A stretch of 64,000 nucleotides of DNA from Caballeronia sp. SEWSISQ10-4 2 (GCF_030464885.1 NZ_JALPRJ010000007.1:62001-126000), one strand, 5' to 3'; shown: positions 34,548 through 44,259, counted from the first letter of the stretch. The notes: generated from the letters alone by a model not told the origin. Numbers and translations are program-made.

Positions 34548-37103
34548 ATGCGCAAAATTGTTCTCGTCCTCTTTCTTTTTGTCCTGAGCGTCCTGAGCAG
34601 CACGCTTCCGTCTGCCACGAACGCCGCCTCCGGCGCAGCCAGTCCGGTCACTAATCCATCATCCGTCACGCTTACCCCTGAACAGGCACGTGCCGCGCTG
34701 GCCGTCCTCAACGATCCCGCGCGCCGCAGTCAGATTGAGGACACGCTGCGCGCCGTCGCGGCCGCTGGAGCACTCGCTGCGCCCGTGCAGGCGGCATCGG
34801 GCAGCTCGGCATTGACCGCCTCGGCCGCGAGCGGCGCATCGGGTGCGGCGAGCGTGCTGGCGAAGTCGCTGACGAGCAACGGCCTCGCGTCGCAGATCTC
34901 GCATGAGGCGAGTTACTGGCTCGTGCAGATGAGCGGCGGCTTGCGCCGTTCCGTCGCCGCGCTGCTCGATTACGGCTCGGTCGTGCAGTGGTGGCGCCAG
35001 CGCACCGTAACCGCCAGCGGTCGCGAGCTGATCGGTCAGATGATCTGGTCGATTGCGATCTCGTTGTTGCCCGCGCTGGTGCTCGAATACCTGACGGCGC
35101 GATGGGCGCGCCGGCCGCGCGCGCGGATCGCGGCGCGCGGGATCGTGGATATCGACGCGACCCAGCCTGAACTCGCGAAGAACGAAGAGGCGGCGGCGCA
35201 CGCCGAGGCCGTGGCCGAGCGTTCGGGCAACGAGGCGGCCATCGATGTCGCTGAACGCAAGACCGAAACCGCGCGTGGCGTGCACCATGCAGCGCGTCAC
35301 TGGACCTTGCTGCAGCGGCTGCCAAGCGCCGTCTTGCACGGCTTGTTCGCCTTGCTGCCGCTGGTCGTGTTCATGATCGTGACAGCGGTGCTGATGTCCA
35401 TTTTCGTCGACGAGAACACGCCGCAGGGCCGTTCCGTCGGTGCGCTGATCGACGTGTACCTGGTGTGCCGCGGCATTGTGATCGCGAGCGGATTTTTTCT
35501 CGCGCCTCGTGCTCCGGGGCTGCGCCTGCTTCAGATGCACGACGATGCCGCCCGCTTCGCGCACGGCTGGCTGGTGCGCATCGTGTGCGTGGCGGGGGCG
35601 GGCGCGGCGCTCGCTGAAGCCGCAGCGCCGCTGGGTCTGACCGACACCGCCCACGATTCGCTCCTGAAGGCCATCGCGCTGGTCGTGCATGTGCTGATCG
35701 CGATCGTGATCCTCAAATGCCGCGTGCCGGTCGCGGCCTGGATTCGCGAGAACATGCAGGGGCGCCGCCCGTTCGTGCTGCTGGGCAACTGGATCGCCGA
35801 TGTCTGGGCCGGGCTTTCGGTGTTTCTTATTCTGGCGCTGTGGTTCGTCTGGGCGCTCGATGTACGCAACGGTTATCGCACGCTGTTCCATCTGTTCAGC
35901 GTCACCGTGCTTGTGCTGGTGGCCGCGCGCGTGGTGGCTATCGTCGCGTTCGGTGCGCTCGGCCGGCTCTTTCATACGGCGGGCGGAAAGGGCGATCTGT
36001 CGGACAAGTCGATCGTGCATCGGCATGCCTACCGCTATTACCCGCTGCTGCGGCGCGTGATCCGTACGGCGATCATCGTGGTCACGTTGCTCGCGCTGTT
36101 GCAACTCTGGGGGCTTCACGTCTTCACGCTGTTCTCGTCGGGCGGCGTTGGGCATCGGCTTGCGTCCGCGCTTGTCACCATCGGGGTCGCCGCTGCGTTC
36201 GCCGTGATCGTATGGGAAGGCGCAAACGTGATGGTCGAGCAGCGGCTGGAAAGGTGGACGTCGAGCGGCGACCTCTTGCGTGCCGCGCGCCTTCGAACCC
36301 TGCTGCCGATGATGCGCAGCGCGCTGTTTATCGTGATCGCGATGGTCGTCGTGTTGACGGGGTTGAGCGAGATCGGCGTGAACACCGGGCCGCTGCTGGC
36401 GAGCGCGAGTATCTTCGGCGTGGCGCTGGGTTTCGGTTCCCAAAAGCTCGTGCAGGACCTGATCACCGGCATCTTCCTGCTGATGGAGAACGCGATGCAA
36501 GTCGGCGACTCCGTCACGCTCGCGGGGGTGTCGGGAACGGTGGAGTATCTGTCGATCCGTACGGTGCGTTTGCGAGGCAGCGACGGTTCGCTGTTCACGG
36601 TGCCGTTCAGTTCGGTATCGACGGTGAATAACACGAATCGCGGCCTTGGCAATGCCGCGGTGCGCGTGAGCATTGCGCTCGGGCAGGACGTGAATCTGGC
36701 GGCGGATACGCTCAAGGAGATCGGGGCATCGTTGCGTGAAGACGATGCATTCAAGGACGGCATTCTCTCGGACTTCGCCCTGTGGGGCGTGGACGCGATG
36801 GATGGTTCGACGGTCACGCTCGCCGGTCAGATGCAGTGCCGCGATACCGCGCGCTGGGGCGTTCAGCGCGAGTTCAACCGGCGTGTTGTCGATCGCTTCA
36901 CTGAACGCGGCATCGAGATCGCCAATCCGCAGCGCAGTTTCCTGATCGTGAAAGGCGGCGAGGGCGAGTTGGCTGTAGCGATAAAGACGGATCAGCGCGA
37001 CGGTGGTTCACACACGAGCGAGCCGGATCAACGCGGCGAGCGCACCATTACCGGCGAGCCTTCGAACTTGCCGCCCGAGCGCTCGAAACCCAGCCGCACG
37101 TAA
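34548..37103 (+). CDS. Large mechanosensitive channel of the MscS family
   Basis: 851 residues. A Sec signal (about 1-26) leads into an Ala/Ser-rich periplasmic region of about 130 residues. About ten membrane helices follow in the central part. The MscS core is at about 600-790: a pore-lining glycine/alanine helix (GPLLASASIFGVALGFGSQKLVQDLITGIFLLMEN split over it), then the beta domain DSVTLAGVSGTVEYLSIRTVRLRG and the alpha/beta cytosolic vestibule. It belongs to the large YbdG/MscK-like type and releases solutes on hypo-osmotic shock. Its last 76 bp overlap a convergent GNAT gene. Confidence 0.9.
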   Translation: MRKIVLVLFLFVLSVLSSTLPSATNAASGAASPVTNPSSVTLTPEQARAALAVLNDPARRSQIEDTLRAVAAAGALAAPVQAASGSSALTASAASGASGAASVLAKSLTSNGLASQISHEASYWLVQMSGGLRRSVAALLDYGSVVQWWRQRTVTASGRELIGQMIWSIAISLLPALVLEYLTARWARRPRARIAARGIVDIDATQPELAKNEEAAAHAEAVAERSGNEAAIDVAERKTETARGVHHAARHWTLLQRLPSAVLHGLFALLPLVVFMIVTAVLMSIFVDENTPQGRSVGALIDVYLVCRGIVIASGFFLAPRAPGLRLLQMHDDAARFAHGWLVRIVCVAGAGAALAEAAAPLGLTDTAHDSLLKAIALVVHVLIAIVILKCRVPVAAWIRENMQGRRPFVLLGNWIADVWAGLSVFLILALWFVWALDVRNGYRTLFHLFSVTVLVLVAARVVAIVAFGALGRLFHTAGGKGDLSDKSIVHRHAYRYYPLLRRVIRTAIIVVTLLALLQLWGLHVFTLFSSGGVGHRLASALVTIGVAAAFAVIVWEGANVMVEQRLERWTSSGDLLRAARLRTLLPMMRSALFIVIAMVVVLTGLSEIGVNTGPLLASASIFGVALGFGSQKLVQDLITGIFLLMENAMQVGDSVTLAGVSGTVEYLSIRTVRLRGSDGSLFTVPFSSVSTVNNTNRGLGNAAVRVSIALGQDVNLAADTLKEIGASLREDDAFKDGILSDFALWGVDAMDGSTVTLAGQMQCRDTARWGVQREFNRRVVDRFTERGIEIANPQRSFLIVKGGEGELAVAIKTDQRDGGSHTSEPDQRGERTITGEPSNLPPERSKPSRT

Positions 37104-37408
37104 AACGCTTCGAGCGCCGTGCTGTCGGGTGCGGTGTCATCGATGGAAGGCACAGCCATGCCTTGCCCTTGTCGCGTGAGCGGCCGTGGCACGAGCGAGA
37201 GCATGACACCGTGCAGGTCCGCCAGCGCAACCAGCCGTTCCATTGCCGCCCGCGCATGTCCCCGATGATGCTCGCCCTCGGACCACAAGGCCTCGAGCGC
37301 GACGGCGCAGTCGCCGGTCGCCTCGATCCACATCTCGACGTGCTGCCGGTCCTCGACACGGCTGGCGTGAAACGCATCGATCATTCTTGAAGCGGCGGTG
37401 GCGGACAT
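37028..37408 (-). CDS. Small GNAT-like acetyltransferase
   Basis: 126 residues from ATG 37408. Features fit a short GNAT: MIDAFHASRVEDRQHVEMWI, then HHRGHARAAMERLVALADLHG in the motif A helix position, and ALEAFYVRLGFERSGGKFEG as the C-terminal motif B. Core acetyl-CoA glycine spacing is poor (RGHARA). Its 3' end overlaps the tail of the MscS gene by 76 bp in opposite orientation. The GC content and codon position bias look coding in both frames there. Confidence 0.62.
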   Translation of the reverse strand: MSATAASRMIDAFHASRVEDRQHVEMWIEATGDCAVALEALWSEGEHHRGHARAAMERLVALADLHGVMLSLVPRPLTRQGQGMAVPSIDDTAPDSTALEAFYVRLGFERSGGKFEGSPVMVRSPR

Positions 37409-37637
37409 GGGCGCCTTGCAGACAAGTGGACGTAACCGGCAAGACAGCAAGATTAGTGCTTGGTGGCTATTACCGGGACATTTTTTGTTCCTTACAAAGA
37501 CGTCTTTTGCCCCTTTATAATGCGCTCAACGCATGAACGTCCGCCAGCTTGTATCGGCGGGTTGGATCGTGTGTTGAGTCGTGCGTCATGCCGTGTGTTT
37601 CACCTCGCGTTCCCCTTCCACTTACGGTGCCGCCAAG

Positions 37638-38780
37638 ATGAAATCAATCGTCCGTTCCTCGCTCGACCTGTTCCTTCGTTCCGCTCGCATCCCTGCCAAA
37701 ATTCCTACCAGAATTCCCGCACGAATCCCTGCATTGAGCCTGGCCACCGCAGCGGCGACGCTCGCTTTCAGCGCCTGTGCGCCAACGTTTGCGCAGGACT
37801 CCGACAGCTTCCGCAGCGGCGATGGCGGAGGCCAGCCCGTCAAGGTCATGATTATTTCCATGTTCGGCCCCGAAGGCCAGGTCTGGCTCGACAAGCTCGG
37901 ACCGTGGAAGGCCATCCGCGTGACCGGACTTTCGCCGGATTATCCGGTCGTGAACTGCAACCGGCAGGAAATCTGCGTGATGACCACGGGCATGGGGCAC
38001 TCGAACGCGGCAGCGTCGCTGATGGCCCTCACGTTCTCCGATAAATTCGAGTTGCGCCGCACCTATTTCATGATCGCGGGGATTGCGGGCATCGACCCGA
38101 TGCAAGGCACGCTCGGATCCGCGGCGTGGGCGAAGTATCTCGTCGATTTCGGCATCCAGTGGGAACTCGATGCTCGCGAAAAACCCGATAGCTGGCCGAG
38201 CGGTTTTCTCGGCATCAATACGAAAAGCCCGGACGATAAACCGCCGCTCGACTACAGGACCGAGGTGTTTCAGTTGAACCCGGATCTGGCCGACGCGGCT
38301 TATGCGTTGTCGAAGAACGTAGTGCTTTCCGACAGCCCCGAAGCCCAGGCCGCGCGCGCCAAATTCAGCTATGCGCCGGCGAACCAGGCGCCGAAAGTGA
38401 TCCAGTGCGACACGCTGGCGGGCGATACGTGGTGGTCGGGGAAATACATTGGCGAGCGGGCGCGTGCCTGGACGAAGTTGTTGACCGATGGCAAGGGTGT
38501 CTATTGCACGACGCAGCAAGAGGACAACGCGACCTATGAGGCATTGAAACGCGCGGCGAGTGCGCATCGAGTGGACCTGAACCGGGTGGCCGCGGTGCGT
38601 GCGGGTTCGGATTTCGATCGGCCTTACGACGGGCAATCCGCCTCCGATAACCTGCTCAACTACGCGGCTCAGGGCGGCTTCACCCCGGCTATCGAAAATT
38701 TGTATCGCGCGGGCAATCCGCTGGTGCAGGACATTGCAACGCACTGGAGTGAGTGGCGCGAAGGCGTGCCGCAACGCTAA
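37638..38780 (+). CDS. Purine nucleoside permease-type exported protein
   Basis: 380 residues from ATG 37638. The signal region carries a short repeat (RIPAKIPTRIPARIPA, about 17-32), then a hydrophobic core ending in ACAPTFAQ. The mature part resembles the purine nucleoside permease (NUP) family, a phosphorylase-like alpha/beta fold: VKVMIISMFGPEGQVWLD; CVMTTGMGHSNAAASLMAL; FMIAGIAGIDPMQGTLGSAAWAKYLVDF. The family is linked to nucleoside uptake, probably as a periplasmic nucleoside-binding or phosphorylase-like protein. It precedes the flhDC region. Confidence 0.8.
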   Translation: MKSIVRSSLDLFLRSARIPAKIPTRIPARIPALSLATAAATLAFSACAPTFAQDSDSFRSGDGGGQPVKVMIISMFGPEGQVWLDKLGPWKAIRVTGLSPDYPVVNCNRQEICVMTTGMGHSNAAASLMALTFSDKFELRRTYFMIAGIAGIDPMQGTLGSAAWAKYLVDFGIQWELDAREKPDSWPSGFLGINTKSPDDKPPLDYRTEVFQLNPDLADAAYALSKNVVLSDSPEAQAARAKFSYAPANQAPKVIQCDTLAGDTWWSGKYIGERARAWTKLLTDGKGVYCTTQQEDNATYEALKRAASAHRVDLNRVAAVRAGSDFDRPYDGQSASDNLLNYAAQGGFTPAIENLYRAGNPLVQDIATHWSEWREGVPQR

Positions 38781-39468
38781 CGATTGCCGTCGTGAATCCG
38801 GCCACCGGTCTTCCGCCTTGGCGCGCTCGCAGGGAAGACTGGCGGTACCGATGGATTGCGTGGCCCATTGATTTGCTATTGACCTGATGATTTCGATAGT
38901 CTGGTTACAGCCGTTACAACTGGATGCAACATATTCCGATGGAGCTTTATTTGTCTCCGCAGCCGGTCGAATTTCCGTATAAAAATGAAAGCAAAATGAC
39001 AGTTTTATCCGAGGGTTTTCCATCGCCTCAATACCGTAAAGTTCACTGCGGCGCTGTTACAACTACTCCATCTTCGCAATCCGGCTAATTCGCCGGAGCG
39101 TGTCAACCGAGTTTCAGCTCCATCCGTTTTTCCCCTAGCAAATCAACCGTCAAGCGCAGCTTCTACCGATCGGGGTTCTCCGCATCGCTCCAAAAACAAC
39201 GCCAAAAAGCGGCAACACTTTCCTGTTACAACTTCGGGAAAAAATTACCGTTTCTCTCTGTTGTTTTATGGAAATTTATTATTGAGATGTTCTTGATTTC
39301 CCGCTCCGCCGTACTTACAATCCGTTTCACAGTGTTGTTACAAGATGTAACTCACTGAAACAAAGTTTAAACGTAGCCGAACAGAACAAACGTTTGGCTA
39401 GGCAAAAAAAGATAGCCGGTAAAAATGCCGGCGTGGTGCTCGGGGTTTATATCGAACGCAGGAACATC
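38781..39468 (+). promoter_or_regulatory. Long flhDC control region with recurring TGTTACAAC motif
   Basis: 688 bp with no gene, notably AT-rich for this genome. GTTACA-type elements occur at 38904-38909, 38913-38920 (GTTACAAC), 39055-39063 (TGTTACAAC), 39224-39232 (TGTTACAAC) and 39336-39344 (TGTTACAAG). The last is part of a perfect palindrome GTTACA-AGA-TGTAAC (39337-39351). flhDC promoters integrate many signals; these repeats are a candidate site family for one regulator. Confidence 0.6.
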
Positions 39469-39786
39469 ATGAACGGTCGCGAAACGCTGGACTCGATTCG
39501 AGAAATCAACTTGTCGTACATCATGCTCGCGCAGCGCATGCTGCGAGAGGACCGTGCTATCGGGATGTTTCGACTGGGTTTGTCTAAGGAACTCGCCGAC
39601 CTTCTGTCCGGGCTGACGCTCGCGCAGGTCGTCAAGCTGGCGGCTTCCGACCAGTTGCTGTGCTTTTTCCGGTTCAACGATCACACCATGCTGGCCGCAC
39701 TGACGTCGCCCGCGAAGCATGCGGATATCGCGCCGACACATGCAGCCATTTTGCTGGCCGGCCAGCCAGCGGAACAGTTCCTCTAA
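39469..39786 (+). CDS. flhD: Flagellar master regulator subunit FlhD
   Basis: 105 residues from ATG 39469, preceded by GCAGGAAC; upstream codons open from 39394 are not FlhD-like. ETLDSIREINLSYIMLAQRMLREDRAIGMFRLGLSKELADLLSGLT is the characteristic helical N-terminal half. FlhD joins FlhC in the heterohexamer (FlhD4C2) that activates class II flagellar promoters with sigma-70. flhC follows 15 bp later. Confidence 0.93.
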   Translation: MNGRETLDSIREINLSYIMLAQRMLREDRAIGMFRLGLSKELADLLSGLTLAQVVKLAASDQLLCFFRFNDHTMLAALTSPAKHADIAPTHAAILLAGQPAEQFL

Positions 39787-39801
39787 GCACGAGAGCGCGC
39801 C

Positions 39802-40461
39802 ATGCTTAAGAAGAGCCTCACCGAAGATGCACAGGAAGTTTTCCGCGCGATCGCATTGATCGAACTCGGGGCGCGGATGCAGGTGCTCGAAAGTGAACTG
39901 ACACTGTCGCGTGACCGGATGATCCGGTTGTATCGCGAGGTGAAGGGCGTATCGCCGCCGAAGGGCATGCTGCCGTTCTCGGCTGACTGGTATATGACGT
40001 GGCTCGCGAACATCCATGCTTCGCTCTTCTACAACACCTATGTGTTCTTGAAGAAAGAAGCGGCTTGCTCGCACCTCGATGCCCTGACGAAGGGGTATCG
40101 GCTGTATCTCGAACATTGCAGGAATAGCGATGTCGAGGCGGTACTTGATTTGACACGGGCCTGGACCCTTGTGCGCTTTTTCGACGCGGGCATGCTGCAG
40201 CTCACGAAATGCTGCCGCTGCACTGGAAAGTTCATAGCGCACAAACATGATTTGCAAGAAAACGTGGTGTGCGGGGCCTGCCAGCCGCCGTCACGCGCGG
40301 GGAAGACCAAGAAAGCGGCGGCCGCCCGTCAGGCGAGCCAGGAGACCGCGCTGGTGGAGTTGAGTATGGCAATGACTAACGAAGTGCCGGAACCGACGGT
40401 ACTCGAAAACGCGACGATGTTACAGCCGCGCACAGAAAGCCTGATTGCACAGGCTGCTTAG
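39802..40461 (+). CDS. flhC: Flagellar master regulator subunit FlhC
   Basis: 219 residues. The DNA-binding subunit has the conserved zinc cluster: Cys137 and Cys140 (KCCRCTGKF) plus Cys157 and Cys160 (VCGACQPP), the same numbering as in E. coli FlhC. The N-terminal MLKKSLTEDAQEVFRAIALIELGARMQVLE region and the WYMTWLANIHASLFYNTYVFL helix are typical. It is co-transcribed with flhD. No flagellar or chemotaxis genes follow; a hydrolase gene comes next. Confidence 0.94.
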   Translation: MLKKSLTEDAQEVFRAIALIELGARMQVLESELTLSRDRMIRLYREVKGVSPPKGMLPFSADWYMTWLANIHASLFYNTYVFLKKEAACSHLDALTKGYRLYLEHCRNSDVEAVLDLTRAWTLVRFFDAGMLQLTKCCRCTGKFIAHKHDLQENVVCGACQPPSRAGKTKKAAAARQASQETALVELSMAMTNEVPEPTVLENATMLQPRTESLIAQAA

Positions 40462-40744
40462 GGCAGTAGCGGGCCGGTGACCCCGAGGACCATCGATGGA
40501 TGGTGTGGCCGCAGGACCCGCTGCTGTTTTTTACTTAGAATATTTTGTTTTTTTGGTTTTTTGGGGCTGCCGAGGGTTGGTGGCCCTTTTGCTTTTTTGT
40601 TCGCACTGGATTGGTCGGGGCTGGCCGCCGCGCACAGTGGCTAATCGTGATAAAGAAATCAGCCAAAATATAATGACCACAAGCCTGGGTAGCAGCAACC
40701 CGGCATCACCCCCGAGTGCGAACGAAAAAACCGGAGATAAATGC

Positions 40745-41542
40745 ATGAATCCTTCGTGGCGCAACATGGATCGCGCGACCCTCGACGCGGCTTATGACAA
40801 CGGCGATCCGCCGACGGACTTCAAGACGCGCGGCGCCGCATTCTACGCAGCGCATCACGGCGAACTCGATGTGAGATATGGACCCGCCCCGCGCCAGCGC
40901 TACGATTTTTTCCCGGCAAACAAGGGCGACCGGACGCACACACCGACCTTTGTCTTCGTCCATGGCGGTTACTGGCAAAGCTGCGATAAAGAACTCTGCG
41001 CGTTCGTGGCGGAAGGGCCACTCGGGCTCGGCATGAACGTGGTCATCGCGGAATACACACTGGCGCCGGATGTGTCGATGACACAGATTGTCGGAGAGAT
41101 TGGACTGCTGCTCGACTTTCTCGCCGAACGCGGCCACTCGACGCTCGTGCTGGGCGGCCATTCCGCCGGCGGTCATCTCACGGCCATGCATCGCGCTCAT
41201 CCGGCGGTCAGGCACGCGCTGCCCGTCAGCGGTCTCTTCGATCTCGAGCCCATCAGCGCGGGCCGATTGAACACCAAGCTGCGGTTGTCGGAGGAAGAAA
41301 TCGCGCGCTGCAGTCCAATCCGCCATATCACCCACGGTGCACCGATGGTCGTCAGCGTGGGCGACGCCGAACGGCCCGAACTCATCCGCCATTCGCATGA
41401 CTACGCACAGGCATGCGTTGACGCCGGCGAGCGCGTGGTCTACGTGCCGTTGCCGGGTGCGGACCATTTTTCCGTGCTCTATGACCTGGCCAAACCCGAT
41501 GGCTTGCAACTCACAGCGCTCGCACAATTAATGCAGGGCTAA
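40745..41542 (+). CDS. Alpha/beta hydrolase (kynurenine formamidase / carboxylesterase-like)
   Basis: 265 residues from ATG 40745; ATG 40673 would add 24 residues, and the frame open from 40496 is hydrophobic and unsupported. The oxyanion motif is FVFVHGGYWQS (HGG near residue 73) and the nucleophile elbow is GGHSAGGHL (Ser near residue 142). Catalytic Asp and His fit VGDAERPEL and GADHFSVLYD. This is the HGG esterase subfamily that includes kynurenine formamidase; no tryptophan pathway genes are near, so esterase is the safe call. It converges with the propeller lipoprotein gene. Confidence 0.85.
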   Translation: MNPSWRNMDRATLDAAYDNGDPPTDFKTRGAAFYAAHHGELDVRYGPAPRQRYDFFPANKGDRTHTPTFVFVHGGYWQSCDKELCAFVAEGPLGLGMNVVIAEYTLAPDVSMTQIVGEIGLLLDFLAERGHSTLVLGGHSAGGHLTAMHRAHPAVRHALPVSGLFDLEPISAGRLNTKLRLSEEEIARCSPIRHITHGAPMVVSVGDAERPELIRHSHDYAQACVDAGERVVYVPLPGADHFSVLYDLAKPDGLQLTALAQLMQG

Positions 41543-41585
41543 TACCAACGAATGCCCGGCGCCCATGTGAACGCGAACACGATGT

Positions 41586-43352
41586 TCAATGCGCGCCGAG
41601 CAATCCGAACACCGCTACGCCAGTCGACGTCCCCACATACACTTTCCCGTTCGCGATCATGGGCGTGATGAACTTGTTGCCCGGACCGAACTGGTCGCGC
41701 GAACCCGCCTGATTGCTGTTGTACAACTCCTTCGCGAGGTTGGTCGCATCGTACGCGTGCAGCGCGGCAATATTGCCGTTTTCCGCTGCCCACACAATGC
41801 CGTTCGACGTCCCGTTGGCCGAGATGCTCGGTGTCGCGCCGGGCGTGCCGAAAGTGTTCGATGTCTGGTTGACCGGCGCCGTCGACAGGCGCGCCCCGCT
41901 GATCGCAAACGCCTTGATCTTGTCGCCCCAGGCGCCGAAGTAGACGGTGTTGTTGAAGTACGCCGGCATGCTGAAGACCGGTCCGCTGATTTGCCCGGCC
42001 AGCTCCTGGTAAATGGCGTCCGCCACGGGGTTGTACTTGCCCATCGAATCGCGGTTGACCACGTAGATGATCGAGTCCTTGCCCGCGCCAAGCGCGAGAT
42101 GATGAACGGTGCCGTTGGCATCGGTGAGATCGGGCAGCACGAGCGCTCCGCCTGAACCCAGGTCCTCGTCGGCATTCGATTCCTGGATCGTATTCGACGC
42201 TTCGAAGTAATCGGCTACCGTCAGGCCCGTCGTCGTGCCCAGCTTCAGGAACGCATTGCCGTAATCGCCGGATATCTGCACCCCTGCCGCGTTGACCGTG
42301 GCATCGAAGCTGCCGTTTGCATCGAGCAGATAGATCGAGCTGCCGTCCGAGGCCATGCCCGCGCCGCTCATCCAGATCGCTCCGCCGGAACCGTTCGGCG
42401 TGAGATTCAGCACGCTGGTTTGTTTGAGTGTGTCGGCGCTGTACGCGATGACCCAGCCCGTGTAAGGCTGGATATCGCAATGCGATGTCCAGCCCGTGTA
42501 GATCACGCCGTTCAGCAACAGCAGGGATTGCCGCTCGGCATATTGTTTCGGATCGAAGATAACCCGCCCATTCGAGCTGTTCGCGCCGGTGCCCGGATAC
42601 GACGCCGTGATCTCCGTAGGACCGCCGAACAATTCCGCACCAGTTGTCACGTCCAGCGCATGAATCCTCTGGTGATATGCGCCCCCCGAGTCCTTTGACA
42701 TGCCGACTACATATATCGCACCATTCGGGCCGCGCGAACGATCGATAACGGGCGTCGCGGTCACGCCGATGGTCGGAGAAATCTGGAAACAACCGAGGCT
42801 GTCGCTGGGCGTTTCGCCCGTAGCGAGCGTGGTCCTTTTCCATAATACCGTGCCCGTATCGGCGTCGAATGCATAAACGCTCGCGTTCTCAGTCGCGACG
42901 TAGAGCACGTTGTGCGTGCCGCCCGCAATGGTCATGCTCGCGAGATACAACGGCTCCGCGTCGACCAGGCCGTCCACTGAGTAAAACCCGAGTTTGCCGA
43001 ACGTCGTGGAGTTCACCGTGGCCGGGGTCAATGCGGTCTCGCTGAGATGCTGGCCAGTGCGCCCGATGTCGTTGTGGTAGGTCGTGACGTCGGCCACATT
43101 GATGACCGCTGTGCCCGTGCCCGACGTTGAGCCCGTGCCCGTGCCGGAAGAAGTCGTTGTTCCCGAGGGCGTAGTGGTCGTGCCCGAGGCTGCCGTAGTG
43201 CCGGATGCAGGAGTGGATGCACTGGCGGGACTGGCGCCACCGGACGTAGCAGCAGCGTTGGTGGCCGAATCGCCACCGCCGCCGCTGCATCCGGCAAGTA
43301 CAACCACGAGCAGCACCGCGAAGAGACGATCTGGAGGATACGGGTGTTTCAT
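41586..43352 (-). CDS. PQQ-type beta-propeller lipoprotein
   Basis: 588 residues; start at 43352 because GGGGA lies at the right distance, though ATG 43358 is possible. The lipobox is VLAGC (Cys about 22). A low-complexity Gly/Ser/Thr tract follows to about residue 82 (repeating SGTTT/SGTGTGST elements). The rest resembles outer-surface quinoprotein-like propellers: VLYVATENASVYAFDADTGTVLWKR; INAGRNNQF-type blades are absent, but YVVGMSKDSGG, IYVVNRDSMGKYN and NKFITPMIANGKVYVGTSTGV mark blades. No PQQ-ligand cluster is evident. Probably a cell-surface binding or scaffold protein. Confidence 0.72.
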   Translation of the reverse strand: MKHPYPPDRLFAVLLVVVLAGCSGGGGDSATNAAATSGGASPASASTPASGTTAASGTTTTPSGTTTSSGTGTGSTSGTGTAVINVADVTTYHNDIGRTGQHLSETALTPATVNSTTFGKLGFYSVDGLVDAEPLYLASMTIAGGTHNVLYVATENASVYAFDADTGTVLWKRTTLATGETPSDSLGCFQISPTIGVTATPVIDRSRGPNGAIYVVGMSKDSGGAYHQRIHALDVTTGAELFGGPTEITASYPGTGANSSNGRVIFDPKQYAERQSLLLLNGVIYTGWTSHCDIQPYTGWVIAYSADTLKQTSVLNLTPNGSGGAIWMSGAGMASDGSSIYLLDANGSFDATVNAAGVQISGDYGNAFLKLGTTTGLTVADYFEASNTIQESNADEDLGSGGALVLPDLTDANGTVHHLALGAGKDSIIYVVNRDSMGKYNPVADAIYQELAGQISGPVFSMPAYFNNTVYFGAWGDKIKAFAISGARLSTAPVNQTSNTFGTPGATPSISANGTSNGIVWAAENGNIAALHAYDATNLAKELYNSNQAGSRDQFGPGNKFITPMIANGKVYVGTSTGVAVFGLLGAH

Positions 43353-43516
43353 GTGCATTCCCCTTTCTCAAGCATGTGGGGCCGGCGGTCGGGTACGGGA
43401 TGGCGAGTCTGTTCCGGTGGAGCAATAAGGATGCCGCAGTATCGGGAGACGCCAACTCTTGGCGTAAAAAGCAGGGAGGGCGTAAATGAAGGTGCTATTC
43501 AGGAAATAACGCCCGG

Positions 43517-44104
43517 TTAAGTTCCTGCTGGAAATGGCTTGCTGAGAAATTTTGATCCGGCGAGCCCGAAGCGCCAGGGCACGTCCATCGCCTTTGAGAT
43601 GCCGATTCGTGGTCCGCTCATCAGCGCATATTCCTCTTCCGGCCTTTCGATGTAAAACGGCGCTTCAAGCAGCGACATGCCGTTGTTCCCATGCGTGATG
43701 CCCAAAGCCTGCGCGACGCGTCCCGGCCCCGAGCACAGCAGCCTTGCTGGTTCGAGGCCGCGTCGTTGACGCATTGCATCAAGACCCGTCAGCGGTTCGA
43801 TTGCGCGGATCAGCACTCCCGCGCCGTGGCCTTCTTCGCGGCAAACGAAGTTCAGGCACCAGTGGATTCCGTATGAGCGATACACGTACACGTGCGCGGG
43901 CGGGCCGAACATGACGGCGTTGCGAGGGGTGGGTCCGGAAAAACTATGCGATGCCGGATCTTCGCGATCATAGGCTTCGGTTTCGACAATCCTGCCGCCG
44001 ACGCCATCGACGGTGAACATCGCGCCGATCAGGCGACGCGCGACATGTTCGGAAGGCGCGGCGAAATCGATGGGTGCTGCAGTGCGGGATGGATTGAGCG
44101 TCAT
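43517..44104 (-). CDS. mpg: DNA-3-methyladenine glycosylase (AAG/MPG family)
   Basis: 195 residues from ATG 44104; a longer frame to 44314 lacks similarity. [20 protein letters not shown] (about 38-57) carries the catalytic ETEAY, and [20 protein letters not shown] is the base-flipping/minor-groove segment. [20 protein letters not shown] and [14 protein letters not shown] follow, all typical of the AAG fold. It removes alkylated and deaminated purines in base excision repair. It is downstream of the MFS gene on the same strand with a 155-bp gap. Confidence 0.93.
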   Translation of the reverse strand: MTLNPSRTAAPIDFAAPSEHVARRLIGAMFTVDGVGGRIVETEAYDREDPASHSFSGPTPRNAVMFGPPAHVYVYRSYGIHWCLNFVCREEGHGAGVLIRAIEPLTGLDAMRQRRGLEPARLLCSGPGRVAQALGITHGNNGMSLLEAPFYIERPEEEYALMSGPRIGISKAMDVPWRFGLAGSKFLSKPFPAGT

Positions 44105-44259
44105 TGAAAGGAGAGTTCGCACTAGGGGGTTGCTCGGCGGGTTCTGGCGGCGGCAAGGTTTTTTCTGTCCGCACCGGAAGTGTAAGACTGGATTTTGCCG
44201 CCCCACAGACCGCGCGGGAAGCCCACATTCGCCAGCAATCCCACCCCGCCGCGATCGAA

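Noticed and set aside
34659..36500. 613-codon minus-strand frame inside the MscS gene
   Set aside because: Antisense shadow, highly charged composition, no ribosome site.
37644..39023. 459-codon minus-strand frame over the nucleoside permease gene
   Set aside because: Antisense shadow without start context.
40496..40744. Hydrophobic N-terminal extension of the hydrolase frame
   Set aside because: Lies in an AT/G-run region with no ribosome site and no family match; the hydrolase family starts near 40745.
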